Shown: positions 7,622 through 16,931, counted from the first letter of the stretch. The stretch: 60,434 nucleotides of DNA from Fibrobacter succinogenes (GCA_902761355.1 CACWJY010000019.1:1-60434); one strand, 5' to 3'. Notes: generated from the letters alone by a model not told the origin. Translations and numbers: made by a program.

Positions 7622-10600
7622 TTACTTCTTACTCGTCCCGACGCTGTCGTTTTGTAGCTTAAGAATGATGTCGCCGGTATCCGGATCCATCATCATGTCG
7701 AAGCTAGAACGAATGGTAAACTTGTAGCCCGCGACGTCATAGTTTATGTCCAGCGAATGCACCACGCACTTGTTCATGTAATCCAGAATCAGCTTTTCGC
7801 GGGTGTAATCCAACGCGTTCATAACATTGGTTTCACATTGCAGCATCAGGGAACTCAGGTACTTGTAATGGATTTCGTAGGTGTACTTGTCTTCGAGATC
7901 CTTGGGAATGTACGAGATTCCGCCCATGCGAAGCACCGGTGAATTCTTGGTTAGGTTCCAGAAAAGGAATCCTCGATAGCCCGGGTCGTAAGACTTCGTG
8001 TTTGTCGCAATTCCAGACGCCATGAATTTCGCGAAAGCCTCTTTACGGGTAAAGTACTTTTTCATCGCCACGTCATCTTCCGAAATGAACGCAGAGAAAA
8101 TATCCCCGTACGGAGTTTTCTTGTAGAACTTACCCACGTGATAGACGCGCTTGATTTTACCCTTACCCGTTTTGGTGCGATAGGTTATCTGCTTTGTCAC
8201 ATCGTTCTTGTTCGACATCTGTTCCAGCAGGTCCTGATTAACAACCTTGTAGTCTTCCGGAAGAATTGCATTCTTAAAGCGATCCCCCACAAATTCAGAC
8301 AATTCCTCAACACTCTTGCATTCGAAAATGTCAAGCGCGCAGCCGTTTACGTATAAAATCTTTCCGCTGCGGGCATTTAAAAGAACCACACCTCCTGGCA
8401 CATATTCCATGTAGTTCAAAGCAAGTTGTTGCAGCACTTCGGCGTTCTTGATGGCGCCATCTATTTTTGCCTTGAGCATGCTCTTGTCCATAATGGGCAA
8501 GCGGATAAACTGATAGGCTCCAAGACGAATACTTTCCTTTGCAAGATCCAAATTGTCCGTCATCACGACAAAGGGAATCTGAAGATTGCTTCTCGCCTCG
8601 TGGAATTTCCGGATTATCTTGAAGCCATCCATTTTCGGAAGGGCGGCATTCACCAGCGCAAGAGAAATCCTATTCCCGTATTCAAGCAGAAGCTTGAGGG
8701 CCTGCTCGCCATCCGGAGCAAGCAACACGTTATAATCCGACCTGAGAATACTGTCAAGGAACGCCCTGTTCTGCGGGTTGGCCTCGGCAAGCAGGACCGT
8801 CTTCGTATTTGCCGGGAGCGTAGAATCTTCGCTACTGGAAGAGCTGTCGTAGGCGCTCACATGCGTGTTGCGGAAGCACAAATCGTAAATGTGACAGCCG
8901 TTATTATCGGCTATCAGGCGCCCCTTCATAAAGACGTACATTCCGCGCGTCACGTAAGTCACCTCGCAAGGGGACACATAGGCAGCCTTTTCCGCCTCAT
9001 GGAGCGTGTAGTACACCGGATTTTCCGGATCGTTCGACGCAGCCTCGACCTCGTCAATATTTTTAAAGCCGAGACTCAGGAGCTGTTCTTCGTACAGCCT
9101 GTTCGCAAACAGGAACTTGAATGTTCCGTTCTCGTAAGACATAATCGCCCTAGGAGAATCTTCCTGATAGTCGAGACGCCCAATCTTCGAATACACGGCA
9201 CGAACATTGTCGTTTTCGGCCATTATTCCGGAAGCTTCCATGTGATTCATGGTATCCTTCAGCGGCTGCGGCTTTCCATAATAGTAGCCCTGGACTTTTT
9301 CGCAACCGATTTCCTTCAGGAATTCCAGCTGTTCCCTCGTTTCGACACCTTCGGCCAAAGTCTTTAGGCCAAGGCTCTTGGCCATACGGACTGTCGAACT
9401 GATGATGATGCGGGAGACATCGTTAAAGTTCGAAAGGAACGCCATGTCGATCTTGAGTTCGTCGAACTTGTAGTCCTTGAGCGTATTGAGCGAAGAGTAA
9501 CCGCTACCGAAATCGTCCATCCAGACTTCATAGCCCACCAGGCGGAAACGTTCGATTTCCAACTGGATGTACGAATCCGAGGCCATGATGCTTTCCGTAA
9601 TTTCGACACGGATGTAGTCACGCTTGATCCGGTACTTCTTGAGCGCACGTTCAACCACATCAAAAATATCGCAACCGATAAAATCTAGGCGCGAAAGGTT
9701 GAACGAGACTGGCACTATCGGGTGGCCCTGATCCAGTTCCTCGCGCAGTTCCTTACAGACCTGCTCGATGATGTAGCTATCGAGCTTATGAATCTGTCGC
9801 GATTCTTCGAGCGCCCCGATGAACACGCCCGGATTCAGGAAGCCATTCTGCGGGTCGATCCAACGGGCAAGCGCCTCCATGCCGCAGAACGTTTCCGTAA
9901 TCGTGCGCACCACGGGCTGGTAGTAGACCTTGATATAGCCGTTCGCAATCGCCTCGTCGATATGGTTCACCACGTAGTTCTGCAACAGAAGCGCCTTGTG
10001 CAAATCTTCGTCATAATAGCAGATAAAGTTTTCGCCCTTTTTCTTCTGGATATTGCAGGCAAGTTTCGCCTTTTCACTCGCATCCAAGAAGGCGTCGTAT
10101 TCATTGATTTTGCAAATACCGACAAAGAGGTCCATCGAAATTTTAGAGACGGAATTCTTGACACACTTGCGAATCTCGTTGAGCTTGTCCTCGACATTGG
10201 TCATGTCCGCCACAACGGCAAAATGGTCATTCGAGAATCGACAAATCAGATTATTACCAAAATACTTTTTTAGGCACGCCGCAAAATTAATCAGGAACTC
10301 ATTTCCGCGATTAAATCCATTTGCGCTATTGTAGAGTTTCATTCCGACAATGTCAAAGAAAATAACCGCAGGGACACCGCCCGCCTGTCTGACATCGTCT
10401 ACGTAGTTTTCTCCGCACATGCGACCGTATTCCAGATTCGGGAGTCCCGTCAAAGGGTCGAAGTAGCGGTCTGCACGTTCGCTGACACGCATAAAGATAG
10501 ACTCCTTTCCATGCCACGAAATCTGCGATACAGTAAAAATCAAATCATTGCCATTGCGCGGACTACGCAGGATTGTTTCGCCCCTTTCAAGAATTTCTTC

Positions 10601-11227
10601 GAGAGAAATCTTCGTACGTTCGTCAGTGGTAAAAAAGTAGTCCTCAAATTTGATTCCAGAATCGAAGGGCTTTACAGATTTCCAGACCTGCTCCATCGAT
10701 GCGCTGACCATGTAAATTTCGTGTGTCCTCGCATCGAAAATGACAAACGGGTCAACTTTGTCCGTATTCAAAAATTCGACGATGCCGTCTTCAAAGTCCT
10801 GACGAAATTCGCCATTAGACGCAATAGCCGCCGTCACATCGTCATAAACAACAATGGTGCATTTTGAATTGTCTTCTAGGTATCGGTGATACCCGACGGC
10901 ATGAATGTTACGGTATTCGTCTTTACCGTACAGTTTTTGACGATAGACAACGTCATAACGTCCATTCTTTTCTTTTTCGAACTCGGCAGACTTGGTCGCA
11001 ATATAAACAAGATCTTCGCTGTGGACGTTCTTGTACATGTCCGCACCAAGAAAATTCAATAAGTCTTCTCGTGTTCGCCCTGGTGCCTGCCAAAGAACAA
11101 GTCCATCCGAAACAAGGACAGCCGTGATTTTACCATCGACCAACTGATAGACCGCAAGCGGAATTTCGGATTTTTCCAATTCCTGTTTCAGCTTTTCAGG
11201 CAATCTACAATTCACCAGCACAGACAT
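7622..11227 (-). CDS. Cytoplasmic EAL phosphodiesterase with degenerate GGDEF and receiver domains
   Basis: This 1201-residue protein has no membrane segment. Its order is PAS-like regions (about 1-260), GGDEF domain (about 262-405), EAL domain (about 415-660), a further PAS-like region, receiver-like domain (about 805-930), PAS (about 935-1050) and a C-terminal domain. The GGDEF signature reads SNDHF near residue 329, so cyclase activity is unlikely. The EAL domain keeps EALARW (about 450), NLSRLDF, EITES, DDFGSGYSSL (about 570), LKIDMAF and AEGVET, so c-di-GMP hydrolysis is likely. In the receiver the phosphorylated Asp is replaced by Asn (LVNAALPKMDG, about 858) and the conserved Lys by Arg, so it is a pseudo-receiver. 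A multi-input c-di-GMP regulator is inferred. AAGGTGGTGG precedes the ATG closely. Confidence 0.9.
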   Translation of the reverse strand: MSVLVNCRLPEKLKQELEKSEIPLAVYQLVDGKITAVLVSDGLVLWQAPGRTREDLLNFLGADMYKNVHSEDLVYIATKSAEFEKEKNGRYDVVYRQKLYGKDEYRNIHAVGYHRYLEDNSKCTIVVYDDVTAAIASNGEFRQDFEDGIVEFLNTDKVDPFVIFDARTHEIYMVSASMEQVWKSVKPFDSGIKFEDYFFTTDERTKISLEEILERGETILRSPRNGNDLIFTVSQISWHGKESIFMRVSERADRYFDPLTGLPNLEYGRMCGENYVDDVRQAGGVPAVIFFDIVGMKLYNSANGFNRGNEFLINFAACLKKYFGNNLICRFSNDHFAVVADMTNVEDKLNEIRKCVKNSVSKISMDLFVGICKINEYDAFLDASEKAKLACNIQKKKGENFICYYDEDLHKALLLQNYVVNHIDEAIANGYIKVYYQPVVRTITETFCGMEALARWIDPQNGFLNPGVFIGALEESRQIHKLDSYIIEQVCKELREELDQGHPIVPVSFNLSRLDFIGCDIFDVVERALKKYRIKRDYIRVEITESIMASDSYIQLEIERFRLVGYEVWMDDFGSGYSSLNTLKDYKFDELKIDMAFLSNFNDVSRIIISSTVRMAKSLGLKTLAEGVETREQLEFLKEIGCEKVQGYYYGKPQPLKDTMNHMEASGIMAENDNVRAVYSKIGRLDYQEDSPRAIMSYENGTFKFLFANRLYEEQLLSLGFKNIDEVEAASNDPENPVYYTLHEAEKAAYVSPCEVTYVTRGMYVFMKGRLIADNNGCHIYDLCFRNTHVSAYDSSSSSEDSTLPANTKTVLLAEANPQNRAFLDSILRSDYNVLLAPDGEQALKLLLEYGNRISLALVNAALPKMDGFKIIRKFHEARSNLQIPFVVMTDNLDLAKESIRLGAYQFIRLPIMDKSMLKAKIDGAIKNAEVLQQLALNYMEYVPGGVVLLNARSGKILYVNGCALDIFECKSVEELSEFVGDRFKNAILPEDYKVVNQDLLEQMSNKNDVTKQITYRTKTGKGKIKRVYHVGKFYKKTPYGDIFSAFISEDDVAMKKYFTRKEAFAKFMASGIATNTKSYDPGYRGFLFWNLTKNSPVLRMGGISYIPKDLEDKYTYEIHYKYLSSLMLQCETNVMNALDYTREKLILDYMNKCVVHSLDINYDVAGYKFTIRSSFDMMMDPDTGDIILKLQNDSVGTSKK

Positions 11228-11326
11228 CGTCCACCACCTTATAATCTTCTCACTTCTTACAATTAAATTAAACTTTTTTCATACAAAAATCAATCAGCAA
11301 AAGCGCAATTATCCCAAATTACGCAC

Positions 11327-11356
11327 ACAAAAAACGCTTTTTTTCTGCAAAAAAGC
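11327..11356 (-). terminator. Terminator of the tat/RiPP-like operon
   Basis: On the minus strand a GCTTTTTT/AAAAAAAGC hairpin is followed by GTTTTTTG, 26 bases after the stop of the ABC exporter gene. The rest of the gap to 11228 (about 100 bases) is AT-rich and should hold the promoter of the EAL gene. Confidence 0.55.
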
Positions 11357-11381
11357 ACTATTTAACACATTTTATAATTCG

Positions 11382-13010
11382 TTACATCCGTATAACCGAA
11401 TCGCAAAGTTCGCATACGGCGGTGCGATGCGTTACAAAAATCATCGTCTTTTGGGGGAAAGCTTCAAAAAGTCGCCGGTACAGTTCGGCCTCGGTCACTT
11501 CGTCTAGAGAAGAACTTATCTCATCGAACAGCAATATATTTCCTGGCCTCAAAAGTCCACGCGCAATTGCAATCCGCTGCGCCTGACCTTCACTTAAGCC
11601 ATGCCCCCGTTCACCAATTTCTGTATCGATTCCATCGGGAAGGGCATCTACAAAATCCGCACAGGCGACATGGAGAGCATCAATCATTTCTTTTTCGGAA
11701 GCCTCAGGATTTGCCAGTTGCAAGTTGTAACGGACAGAGCCATTCATCAGAGTATTCCCTTGCGGAACGTACACAAAGTTTGAGCGGGTCGCATCTGTCA
11801 CAGAACTCACCTCCGTTTCGGAATAAATCAGCATGCGGCCATCGTCGGGTTTTACGAATCCAAGCAACAGTCTAAACAGCGTGGTCTTTCCTTTTCCCGT
11901 CTCTCCCATAATGGCCGACCTGCTCCCCGGGACAAAGTCGTACGTAAAATCACGGATAACCTCACAGTCGCAGCCCATATAGCCAAAGTTCACATTTTCA
12001 AGCCGCAGTCCAAGACATCCAGACATCAGGCGACTGGAATGCGTCAGACTATCCTGTTCACAGGCGCTCTTTTCTAATTCATCCAAACGGTCAATACTCG
12101 CCGTCGAATGGACCAGTTGCGGGACCATGCCCAACAATGTCAAAATAGGATGCTGAATTTGTCCTACCAATTGCAGAAAAGAAGTCATCACGCCAAATGT
12201 AATCGTTCCATCACGTAGCCCTAGGCCACCCCACACAAAAGCCAAAAGGTATCCCAGTCCAAAAGCCGAACCAATCGCAAAGCGTGCCGCAGTCGTAAAG
12301 CGAGTCCGACGCATCACATCCGTTTCCAGCTTGTCCTGTTTCAGGTTTAGTCGCTCAGCCACCCAGTTTTCGCTTTCGAGCGAACGGAGTACCGCATTGT
12401 ATTCGACCCCTTCCTGAACCTGCATCTGAATACGGCTTTCTCCTTCACGAATTTGCAGCGTCATTTTCCGAAGCCGACGCGAAATCAACTTGCCCACCAC
12501 AATCAGAAGCGGGGTAAGCAACAGCAATGCCCACGCCAGCCGCGCATCAAACCAGCGCATCAAAAGGAACGCCCCTACCAGCTGAATAGCCGTCACTGCC
12601 ATCTGCGGGAGCGTATCGACAACGGAAGTCGACACGGTTTCGATATCCTTGGAAAGTCTCGACGAGACATCGCCCGAGTGCAGTTCGTGACCATCGAAAA
12701 GACGCCGTTTAAATAAGGTGCCAAAATAAAACAGCCGAAGCGCATTCGTCTTCTTTACGGTCGCAGAAGCGGTCATGTAGTAATAAACAAGCCTGAGAGC
12801 AATCGTCCCTACAACCGAAAGCACTAGGAGCACAATCATGCGCACAATGTCATCTTGCGTGCCCGTACGAATGGTCTCGTCAATAAAGCGCTTACTGAGC
12901 CATATCGTCAAAAGACCGCACACGACACGGCCTATCCCCGCCACAATGCGGGTAGCGATATTGATGCGAAAACCTTGAGTTCCGCGCCACAGCCAAACGA
13001 TATACTTCAT
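11382..13010 (-). CDS. ABC exporter, fused membrane and ATPase domains (peptide-export type)
   Basis: From the ATG at 13010 (overlapping the upstream stop as ATGA) the protein has 542 residues; an ATG 8 codons earlier is also possible. The N-terminal half carries about six membrane helices typical of type IV exporters. The C-terminal half has Walker A GETGKGKTT, Q-loop VPQGN, signature LSEGQAQRIAIARG, Walker B ILLFDEISSSLD and the H-loop THRT. There is no N-terminal C39 peptidase domain. Downstream of a PqqD-like RRE gene and a kinase/peptidase gene, it probably exports the peptide handled by those proteins; lipid or drug export cannot be excluded from sequence. Confidence 0.88.
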   Translation of the reverse strand: MKYIVWLWRGTQGFRINIATRIVAGIGRVVCGLLTIWLSKRFIDETIRTGTQDDIVRMIVLLVLSVVGTIALRLVYYYMTASATVKKTNALRLFYFGTLFKRRLFDGHELHSGDVSSRLSKDIETVSTSVVDTLPQMAVTAIQLVGAFLLMRWFDARLAWALLLLTPLLIVVGKLISRRLRKMTLQIREGESRIQMQVQEGVEYNAVLRSLESENWVAERLNLKQDKLETDVMRRTRFTTAARFAIGSAFGLGYLLAFVWGGLGLRDGTITFGVMTSFLQLVGQIQHPILTLLGMVPQLVHSTASIDRLDELEKSACEQDSLTHSSRLMSGCLGLRLENVNFGYMGCDCEVIRDFTYDFVPGSRSAIMGETGKGKTTLFRLLLGFVKPDDGRMLIYSETEVSSVTDATRSNFVYVPQGNTLMNGSVRYNLQLANPEASEKEMIDALHVACADFVDALPDGIDTEIGERGHGLSEGQAQRIAIARGLLRPGNILLFDEISSSLDEVTEAELYRRLFEAFPQKTMIFVTHRTAVCELCDSVIRM

Positions 13011-13276
13011 TCGACAACTTTCACCTTTTGCCATTCGGCAACAATTGCGGCCACATCGATCTTCGCCTGTTCCATGCCAACCTCGTATTCAGCACAAAGG
13101 GCATCGGCAAGAGAATCCACCGTGAATTCTTCTAGAATTTCGGCCTTTTTCCATAGCCACGCAGCGGTTTCATTTAAGCACAAAAGTCGTCCAAAGTCAA
13201 GAGCTCCAATGCCCTCGCCCATGATCACCTGTTCGCCACAAACATCTCGCAGTACAAAACCGTTCTTAATTTTCAC
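13007..13276 (-). CDS. PqqD-like RiPP recognition element protein
   Basis: The 89-residue protein (MKIKNGFVLRDVCGEQVIMG, LLCLNETAAWLW, EYEVGMEQAKIDVAAIVAEW) matches the PqqD/RRE fold: three beta strands followed by three helices, with the conserved N-E-T-A-x-x-L/I-W motif. RRE proteins bind the leader of a ribosomally made peptide and present it to modifying enzymes. It overlaps the kinase/peptidase gene by 11 bases and the exporter gene by 4. No precursor peptide is obvious nearby, so the substrate may be encoded elsewhere. Confidence 0.85.
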   Translation of the reverse strand: MKIKNGFVLRDVCGEQVIMGEGIGALDFGRLLCLNETAAWLWKKAEILEEFTVDSLADALCAEYEVGMEQAKIDVAAIVAEWQKVKVVE

Positions 13277-14603
13277 CGTTCACCTTTCTATAAATCCATA
13301 GCAAGTATCGCCTAGCCGGTAATAGAATATACCATATTTTTGCAGCAACCCGATAACACAAGGCTCCCGGCAAATACCTTTTACCCTTGGGCCCAACAAC
13401 ACACACTACTTTTGCGCAGACATCAGAATGCCTGCAACGTTCTCGAAGAGCCAAATTTCCATCGCCCATGAGGGTCACCAGGTCATTTTTCAAAGAAACA
13501 ATCCTATGAACGACATAAGATTTTTCGTCATTCCTTCCCGTTACACACGCAAGCACCACATCGCCCACTTGCAACGATTCAGGTTTCTCCAGAATAACGC
13601 TATCGCGTCCACCTACAATAAACGGGAGCATGCTCCTTCCATTTACAGGGAAAGTCACACTCACGCCTTCACCGATTAACCTAACGGCCTCGGCCAAGAT
13701 AAGTGAATCATCTTTTTGGATTGTTTGACAGGCAACAGATTTACAACATAATTTGGCAGCGGCCTCATCCGGCAAACATTCAAGGTGCCATACATGAACA
13801 TTGGCAGCAAGTTCATTTTGCGTTCGATGCAATCCATCGGCAATCTTTTTATCCCAGCGCATTCCCGAAATGCTCGGCAAAAGAGCCGCATACGCAGAAA
13901 CTCCGGACAAGGGAGAAATCTTATTGAAAGGAGCCTGCGAAAGAAAAACGAGCCCACCCAAACGTACACCAACATTCTTGTAGCAAGAGGTTTTCCCGCT
14001 CCACGGAGAACCATAAGCCTTGGCGAACATCTTACCGTTATCGCTCTTGAACAGGCGCACTACAGGATTGTCGTCGTTAAACAGTTCCGCACCCTCATTG
14101 TACTTGAGCCATAACCTTGCATGGGTGCTTTTTCCAGTGCCACTTTTCCCTAAAAAAAGATAGCCGCGTTCCTTGTAACGGACTGCCGCCGCATGGAACA
14201 GCGCCGTTTCAAGAGTTGCCGTTGACAACGCATACATGACCATCAACGAGTTGTTTAACGCAAAACTAGACGCACCATTTTCTGGATTCAAAAAAAGATG
14301 GGCATCCTTATAATCCTTGCTACTGACTAAAACTCCCGTCGATTTTTCAAAAAGGAAAAAATCAAACACGGGCTCACCTTCAGCGGTACGCCCGCATATA
14401 ATGGACTGGCCTTCATCTTCCTGACGGGTTTCTTCGGTATATTCAGGAGCAGTCTCATTCTGGACTACAAGTGAAAAAACAACGTTTCCTACTTTATCGG
14501 GATTCACCACAAAAGGCGCATAATTCTCCATCTGCGACAAAGTCTTTTCGTCGGCCTCTACAGCAAAGGCATGTCCTGCAACGCAAAAAAATTTTTTATC
14601 CAT
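13266..14603 (-). CDS. HPr-kinase-like domain fused to an S26-type (SipW-like) peptidase domain
   Basis: Two domains are fused in 445 residues. Residues about 1-280 resemble the HPr kinase-like proteins of lasso-peptide and similar clusters, with P-loop GKSGTGKST near 156 and a following region of the YGSPWSGKT type. Residues about 305-430 form an S24/S26 signal-peptidase-like domain with the catalytic Ser in NGRSMLPF (about 325) and YVVHRIV, where a His takes the place of the usual Lys as in ER-type/SipW peptidases, then LMGDGNLA. A kinase-like modifier joined to a leader peptidase implies handling of a precursor. The start overlaps tatC by 8 bases; pqqD-like and exporter genes follow. Confidence 0.85.
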   Translation of the reverse strand: MDKKFFCVAGHAFAVEADEKTLSQMENYAPFVVNPDKVGNVVFSLVVQNETAPEYTEETRQEDEGQSIICGRTAEGEPVFDFFLFEKSTGVLVSSKDYKDAHLFLNPENGASSFALNNSLMVMYALSTATLETALFHAAAVRYKERGYLFLGKSGTGKSTHARLWLKYNEGAELFNDDNPVVRLFKSDNGKMFAKAYGSPWSGKTSCYKNVGVRLGGLVFLSQAPFNKISPLSGVSAYAALLPSISGMRWDKKIADGLHRTQNELAANVHVWHLECLPDEAAAKLCCKSVACQTIQKDDSLILAEAVRLIGEGVSVTFPVNGRSMLPFIVGGRDSVILEKPESLQVGDVVLACVTGRNDEKSYVVHRIVSLKNDLVTLMGDGNLALRERCRHSDVCAKVVCVVGPKGKRYLPGALCYRVAAKIWYILLPARRYLLWIYRKVNGEN

Positions 14604-15318
14604 TTCGCGTCACCCTAGCAGCCAACAGGCCCATTTCGAACAAGAGATAAGTCGGCAATCCAAGCATCAACTGGCTTATAATATCGGGGGGCGTCAAAAG
14701 CGCCGCAAAAACAAGAATCGCGACCACCACATAGGGGCGTTTGTTACAGACCGTCTTGTAATCAACAATTCCCCCACGAATAAGCGCATACGTCACAAGC
14801 GGAAACTGGAACATGCAGCCAAATGCAAGCGAAAGCCAGAGCGCAAGCGAAACCAAATTCGACACCCCAAAAATCGGCTGAAGAGTCTCACCGGCGAAAC
14901 TCATGCCAAAACGCACCACCAGTGGGAAACAGACTATCAGGCAGAACGTCACTCCAGCAACAAACAAGAAACTTGTTAGCGCCACCATAGAGCGAATAAA
15001 CTTTTTTTCATTGTCATAAAGGGCCGGCAGCACAAATTGCCATACGTTCCACGCAATATAGGGCGAAAAAAGAACGCAGTCCAACAGCGCCGATATTTTC
15101 AGCTGAAGCAGGAACACCTCCATTGGCGAAAAATAATGGAGAGTAACTCCGCCCTGCAAAATAATTTGTTTACAAAACCAATCTAGTACGTAGGGCGACA
15201 CAATAAACAGGGGTACTATCCCTATGGCCAACGCCCCCAACGAGCGCAGCATCACTCGACGCAACGCTTCGAGATGTGTAATCAAAGACGATTCTTGTTC
15301 TTGCCCAGAAGAAGTCAT
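14596..15318 (-). CDS. tatC: Twin-arginine translocase subunit TatC
   Basis: The 240-residue protein has six predicted membrane segments and the TatC landmarks: LITHLEALRRVML at the N-terminus (family form HLxELRxR), FSPMEVFLLQLKIS in the first periplasmic/second helix region, and LTPPDIISQLMLGLPTYLLFE at the end. TatC recognises the twin-arginine signal peptide. It overlaps tatA by 4 bases upstream and the kinase/peptidase gene by 8 downstream, so all five genes from 15515 down to 11382 look like one translationally coupled operon. Confidence 0.95.
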   Translation of the reverse strand: MTSSGQEQESSLITHLEALRRVMLRSLGALAIGIVPLFIVSPYVLDWFCKQIILQGGVTLHYFSPMEVFLLQLKISALLDCVLFSPYIAWNVWQFVLPALYDNEKKFIRSMVALTSFLFVAGVTFCLIVCFPLVVRFGMSFAGETLQPIFGVSNLVSLALWLSLAFGCMFQFPLVTYALIRGGIVDYKTVCNKRPYVVVAILVFAALLTPPDIISQLMLGLPTYLLFEMGLLAARVTRNG

Positions 15319-15515
15319 TCTTCTTTTTTCGTTTCGGCGGCTTTTTCCACCGTCTTCTGCAAGTCTTCGGCTTCTTCCTTGAGGGCGTCCTTAGCCTTTT
15401 TATATTCGTGCTGAGCCTTACCCAAAGAACGGGCCAGTTCGGGAATACGCTTTGCACCAAAAAGCAACAGCACGACCACTACAATCAAGATAATTTCTGG
15501 AATTCCAATGGACAT
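15315..15515 (-). CDS. tatA: Twin-arginine translocase subunit TatA/E
   Basis: The protein has 66 residues: MSIGIPEIILIVVVVLLLFG is the single N-terminal membrane helix with the conserved FG, followed by AKRIPELARSLGKAQHEYKK, the amphipathic helix, and a charged tail. This is the pore-forming Tat subunit. No tatB is present, as is common for minimal TatAC systems. It is the first gene of the minus-strand operon and diverges from the permease gene at 15735. Confidence 0.95.
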   Translation of the reverse strand: MSIGIPEIILIVVVVLLLFGAKRIPELARSLGKAQHEYKKAKDALKEEAEDLQKTVEKAAETKKEE

Positions 15516-15661
15516 AGCCTACCCTTTGTTAAAGTTTTTCTTTTGTAAATATAATTAGAACGGCGCCGTTCCGTTTCAACAAAAATCTATCCTTCTTCAT
15601 TTCGAGCACGCTCTTGCCGTTATAGCCTTATTCTATAGCATTTCATAAAAAATTAGTATGT

Positions 15662-15692
15662 AAAAAGGGGTTGTACAGCACCACCCTTTTTT
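15662..15692 (+). promoter_or_regulatory. Terminator-like hairpin in the leader of the permease gene
   Basis: AAAAAGGG pairs with CCCTTTTT around a 15-base loop, with more T after it, 43 bases before the permease start. As tatA is divergent there is no upstream plus-strand gene to terminate, so transcript attenuation is possible. I see no TPP-riboswitch CUGAGA motif. The hairpin is symmetric and could act on either strand. Confidence 0.35.
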
Positions 15693-15734
15693 GTATTTTT
15701 GGCTCCATTCTTAAGCCCTTTCTAGGAGGCCAAC

Positions 15735-16931
15735 ATGGAAAAACGTACAAGCATTTTTTCGAATGGAATCATCTGGTTCGGTGTAGCCATTTCCGTTTCA
15801 GAAATTGAAGCAGGCATCGAAATCGGAGCCGCCGCCGACAAAAGCCTTTCATTGTTGCCGCTGCTACTCGGCCACCTTCTTGGCGGCGTTCTGCTCTTTT
15901 TCGTAGGCCTTATCGGGGCACGCGTCAGGCTGAACGCCATGGAAACCACTTCGTCGACCTTCGGCAAGTACGGTTCCAAATTTTTTGCAGCATTGAACAC
16001 ATTCCAATTGCTCGCCTGGGTCGCCGTCTTGAACGCCCAGGGAGCATCAGCCTTGGCCGGGCTTAACTTACCCATTTCTTTCCCGCTGACATGCATAATC
16101 CTCGCGGTGCTTATCGCCATATGGGTTTACGTCGGACTAAAGCGTTCTGCCAATGTGACAACCGTCGTGATGACAGCACTTTCGGTACTGCTAGCTATTC
16201 TTACCATCAAGTTATTTGGCATCGGTTCTTCTGGTACCCTTTCAAGTGCCACAAACACTACGGCCTTGCTCGGATTTTGGAACATTTTTGAAATCTCTAT
16301 CGCCATGCCGATTTCATGGTTGCCCGTGATTTCGGACTATACAAAGGATGTCGAAAAGCCCATCAAGGCAACCGCAGTCTCAGCGGCAGCCTATACAATC
16401 GCGAGCCTCTGGATGTACATTATCGGAATAGAAATTGCAGGCATCGGCGCAAACAACAACATCGCGCAAGCGATTCTTTTGGCAGGGCTCGGAATTCCCG
16501 GAATTGTCATCGTGGTGCTTTCGACGGTAACGACCAACTTCTTAGCAGCAAACTCCGCCGGTGAATCCGCAAAGGCAATCTTTAGCAAAATCAATCCAAA
16601 GATTGCAGGCATCGTCGTAAGCCTTTTAAGCGCCGTACTTGCTATTTCGGGAATCATGGATCACTATATCGGATTCCTTTATCTGATTGCATCCGTATTC
16701 GCGCCCATGGCAGCCGTACTACTCGTTTCTTTCTACTTTGTCAAAAATAACGAAGCAAGTCTATTTTTCTGGATTTGGAATATTTTTGCCTGGCTCGCAG
16801 GATTTATCGTATATCAAGTGGCAGCACACCAGGAATCCGTATTCCTCGGCCCTACGCTGCTTGCGGTAATCATATCGGCAGTCCTTGCGTTTGTACGCCC
16901 CAGAAAGCGCGCAAACATTGGGCAGAACTAG
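15735..16931 (+). CDS. NCS1-family permease (CodB/CytX type)
   Basis: The 398-residue, very hydrophobic protein has about 12 membrane segments. The N-terminal WFGVAISVSEIEAGIEIGA fits the first helix of the NCS1 nucleobase/thiamine-precursor transporter family, in which CytX imports hydroxymethylpyrimidine and CodB imports cytosine. AGGAGG lies 5 bases before the ATG. No thiamine or pyrimidine-salvage gene is adjacent and no TPP riboswitch is seen, so the substrate is undetermined. The gene ends tail to tail with ksgA, overlapping by 4 bases. Confidence 0.82.
   Translation: MEKRTSIFSNGIIWFGVAISVSEIEAGIEIGAAADKSLSLLPLLLGHLLGGVLLFFVGLIGARVRLNAMETTSSTFGKYGSKFFAALNTFQLLAWVAVLNAQGASALAGLNLPISFPLTCIILAVLIAIWVYVGLKRSANVTTVVMTALSVLLAILTIKLFGIGSSGTLSSATNTTALLGFWNIFEISIAMPISWLPVISDYTKDVEKPIKATAVSAAAYTIASLWMYIIGIEIAGIGANNNIAQAILLAGLGIPGIVIVVLSTVTTNFLAANSAGESAKAIFSKINPKIAGIVVSLLSAVLAISGIMDHYIGFLYLIASVFAPMAAVLLVSFYFVKNNEASLFFWIWNIFAWLAGFIVYQVAAHQESVFLGPTLLAVIISAVLAFVRPRKRANIGQN

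Noticed and set aside
7447..7662. 71-codon plus-strand frame
   Set aside because: Made of GC-rich hairpin repeats and running into the end of the EAL gene; composition is repeat-like, not coding.
15516..15734. TPP riboswitch before the CytX-like permease
   Set aside because: No CUGAGA core or paired thiamine-element stems are present.
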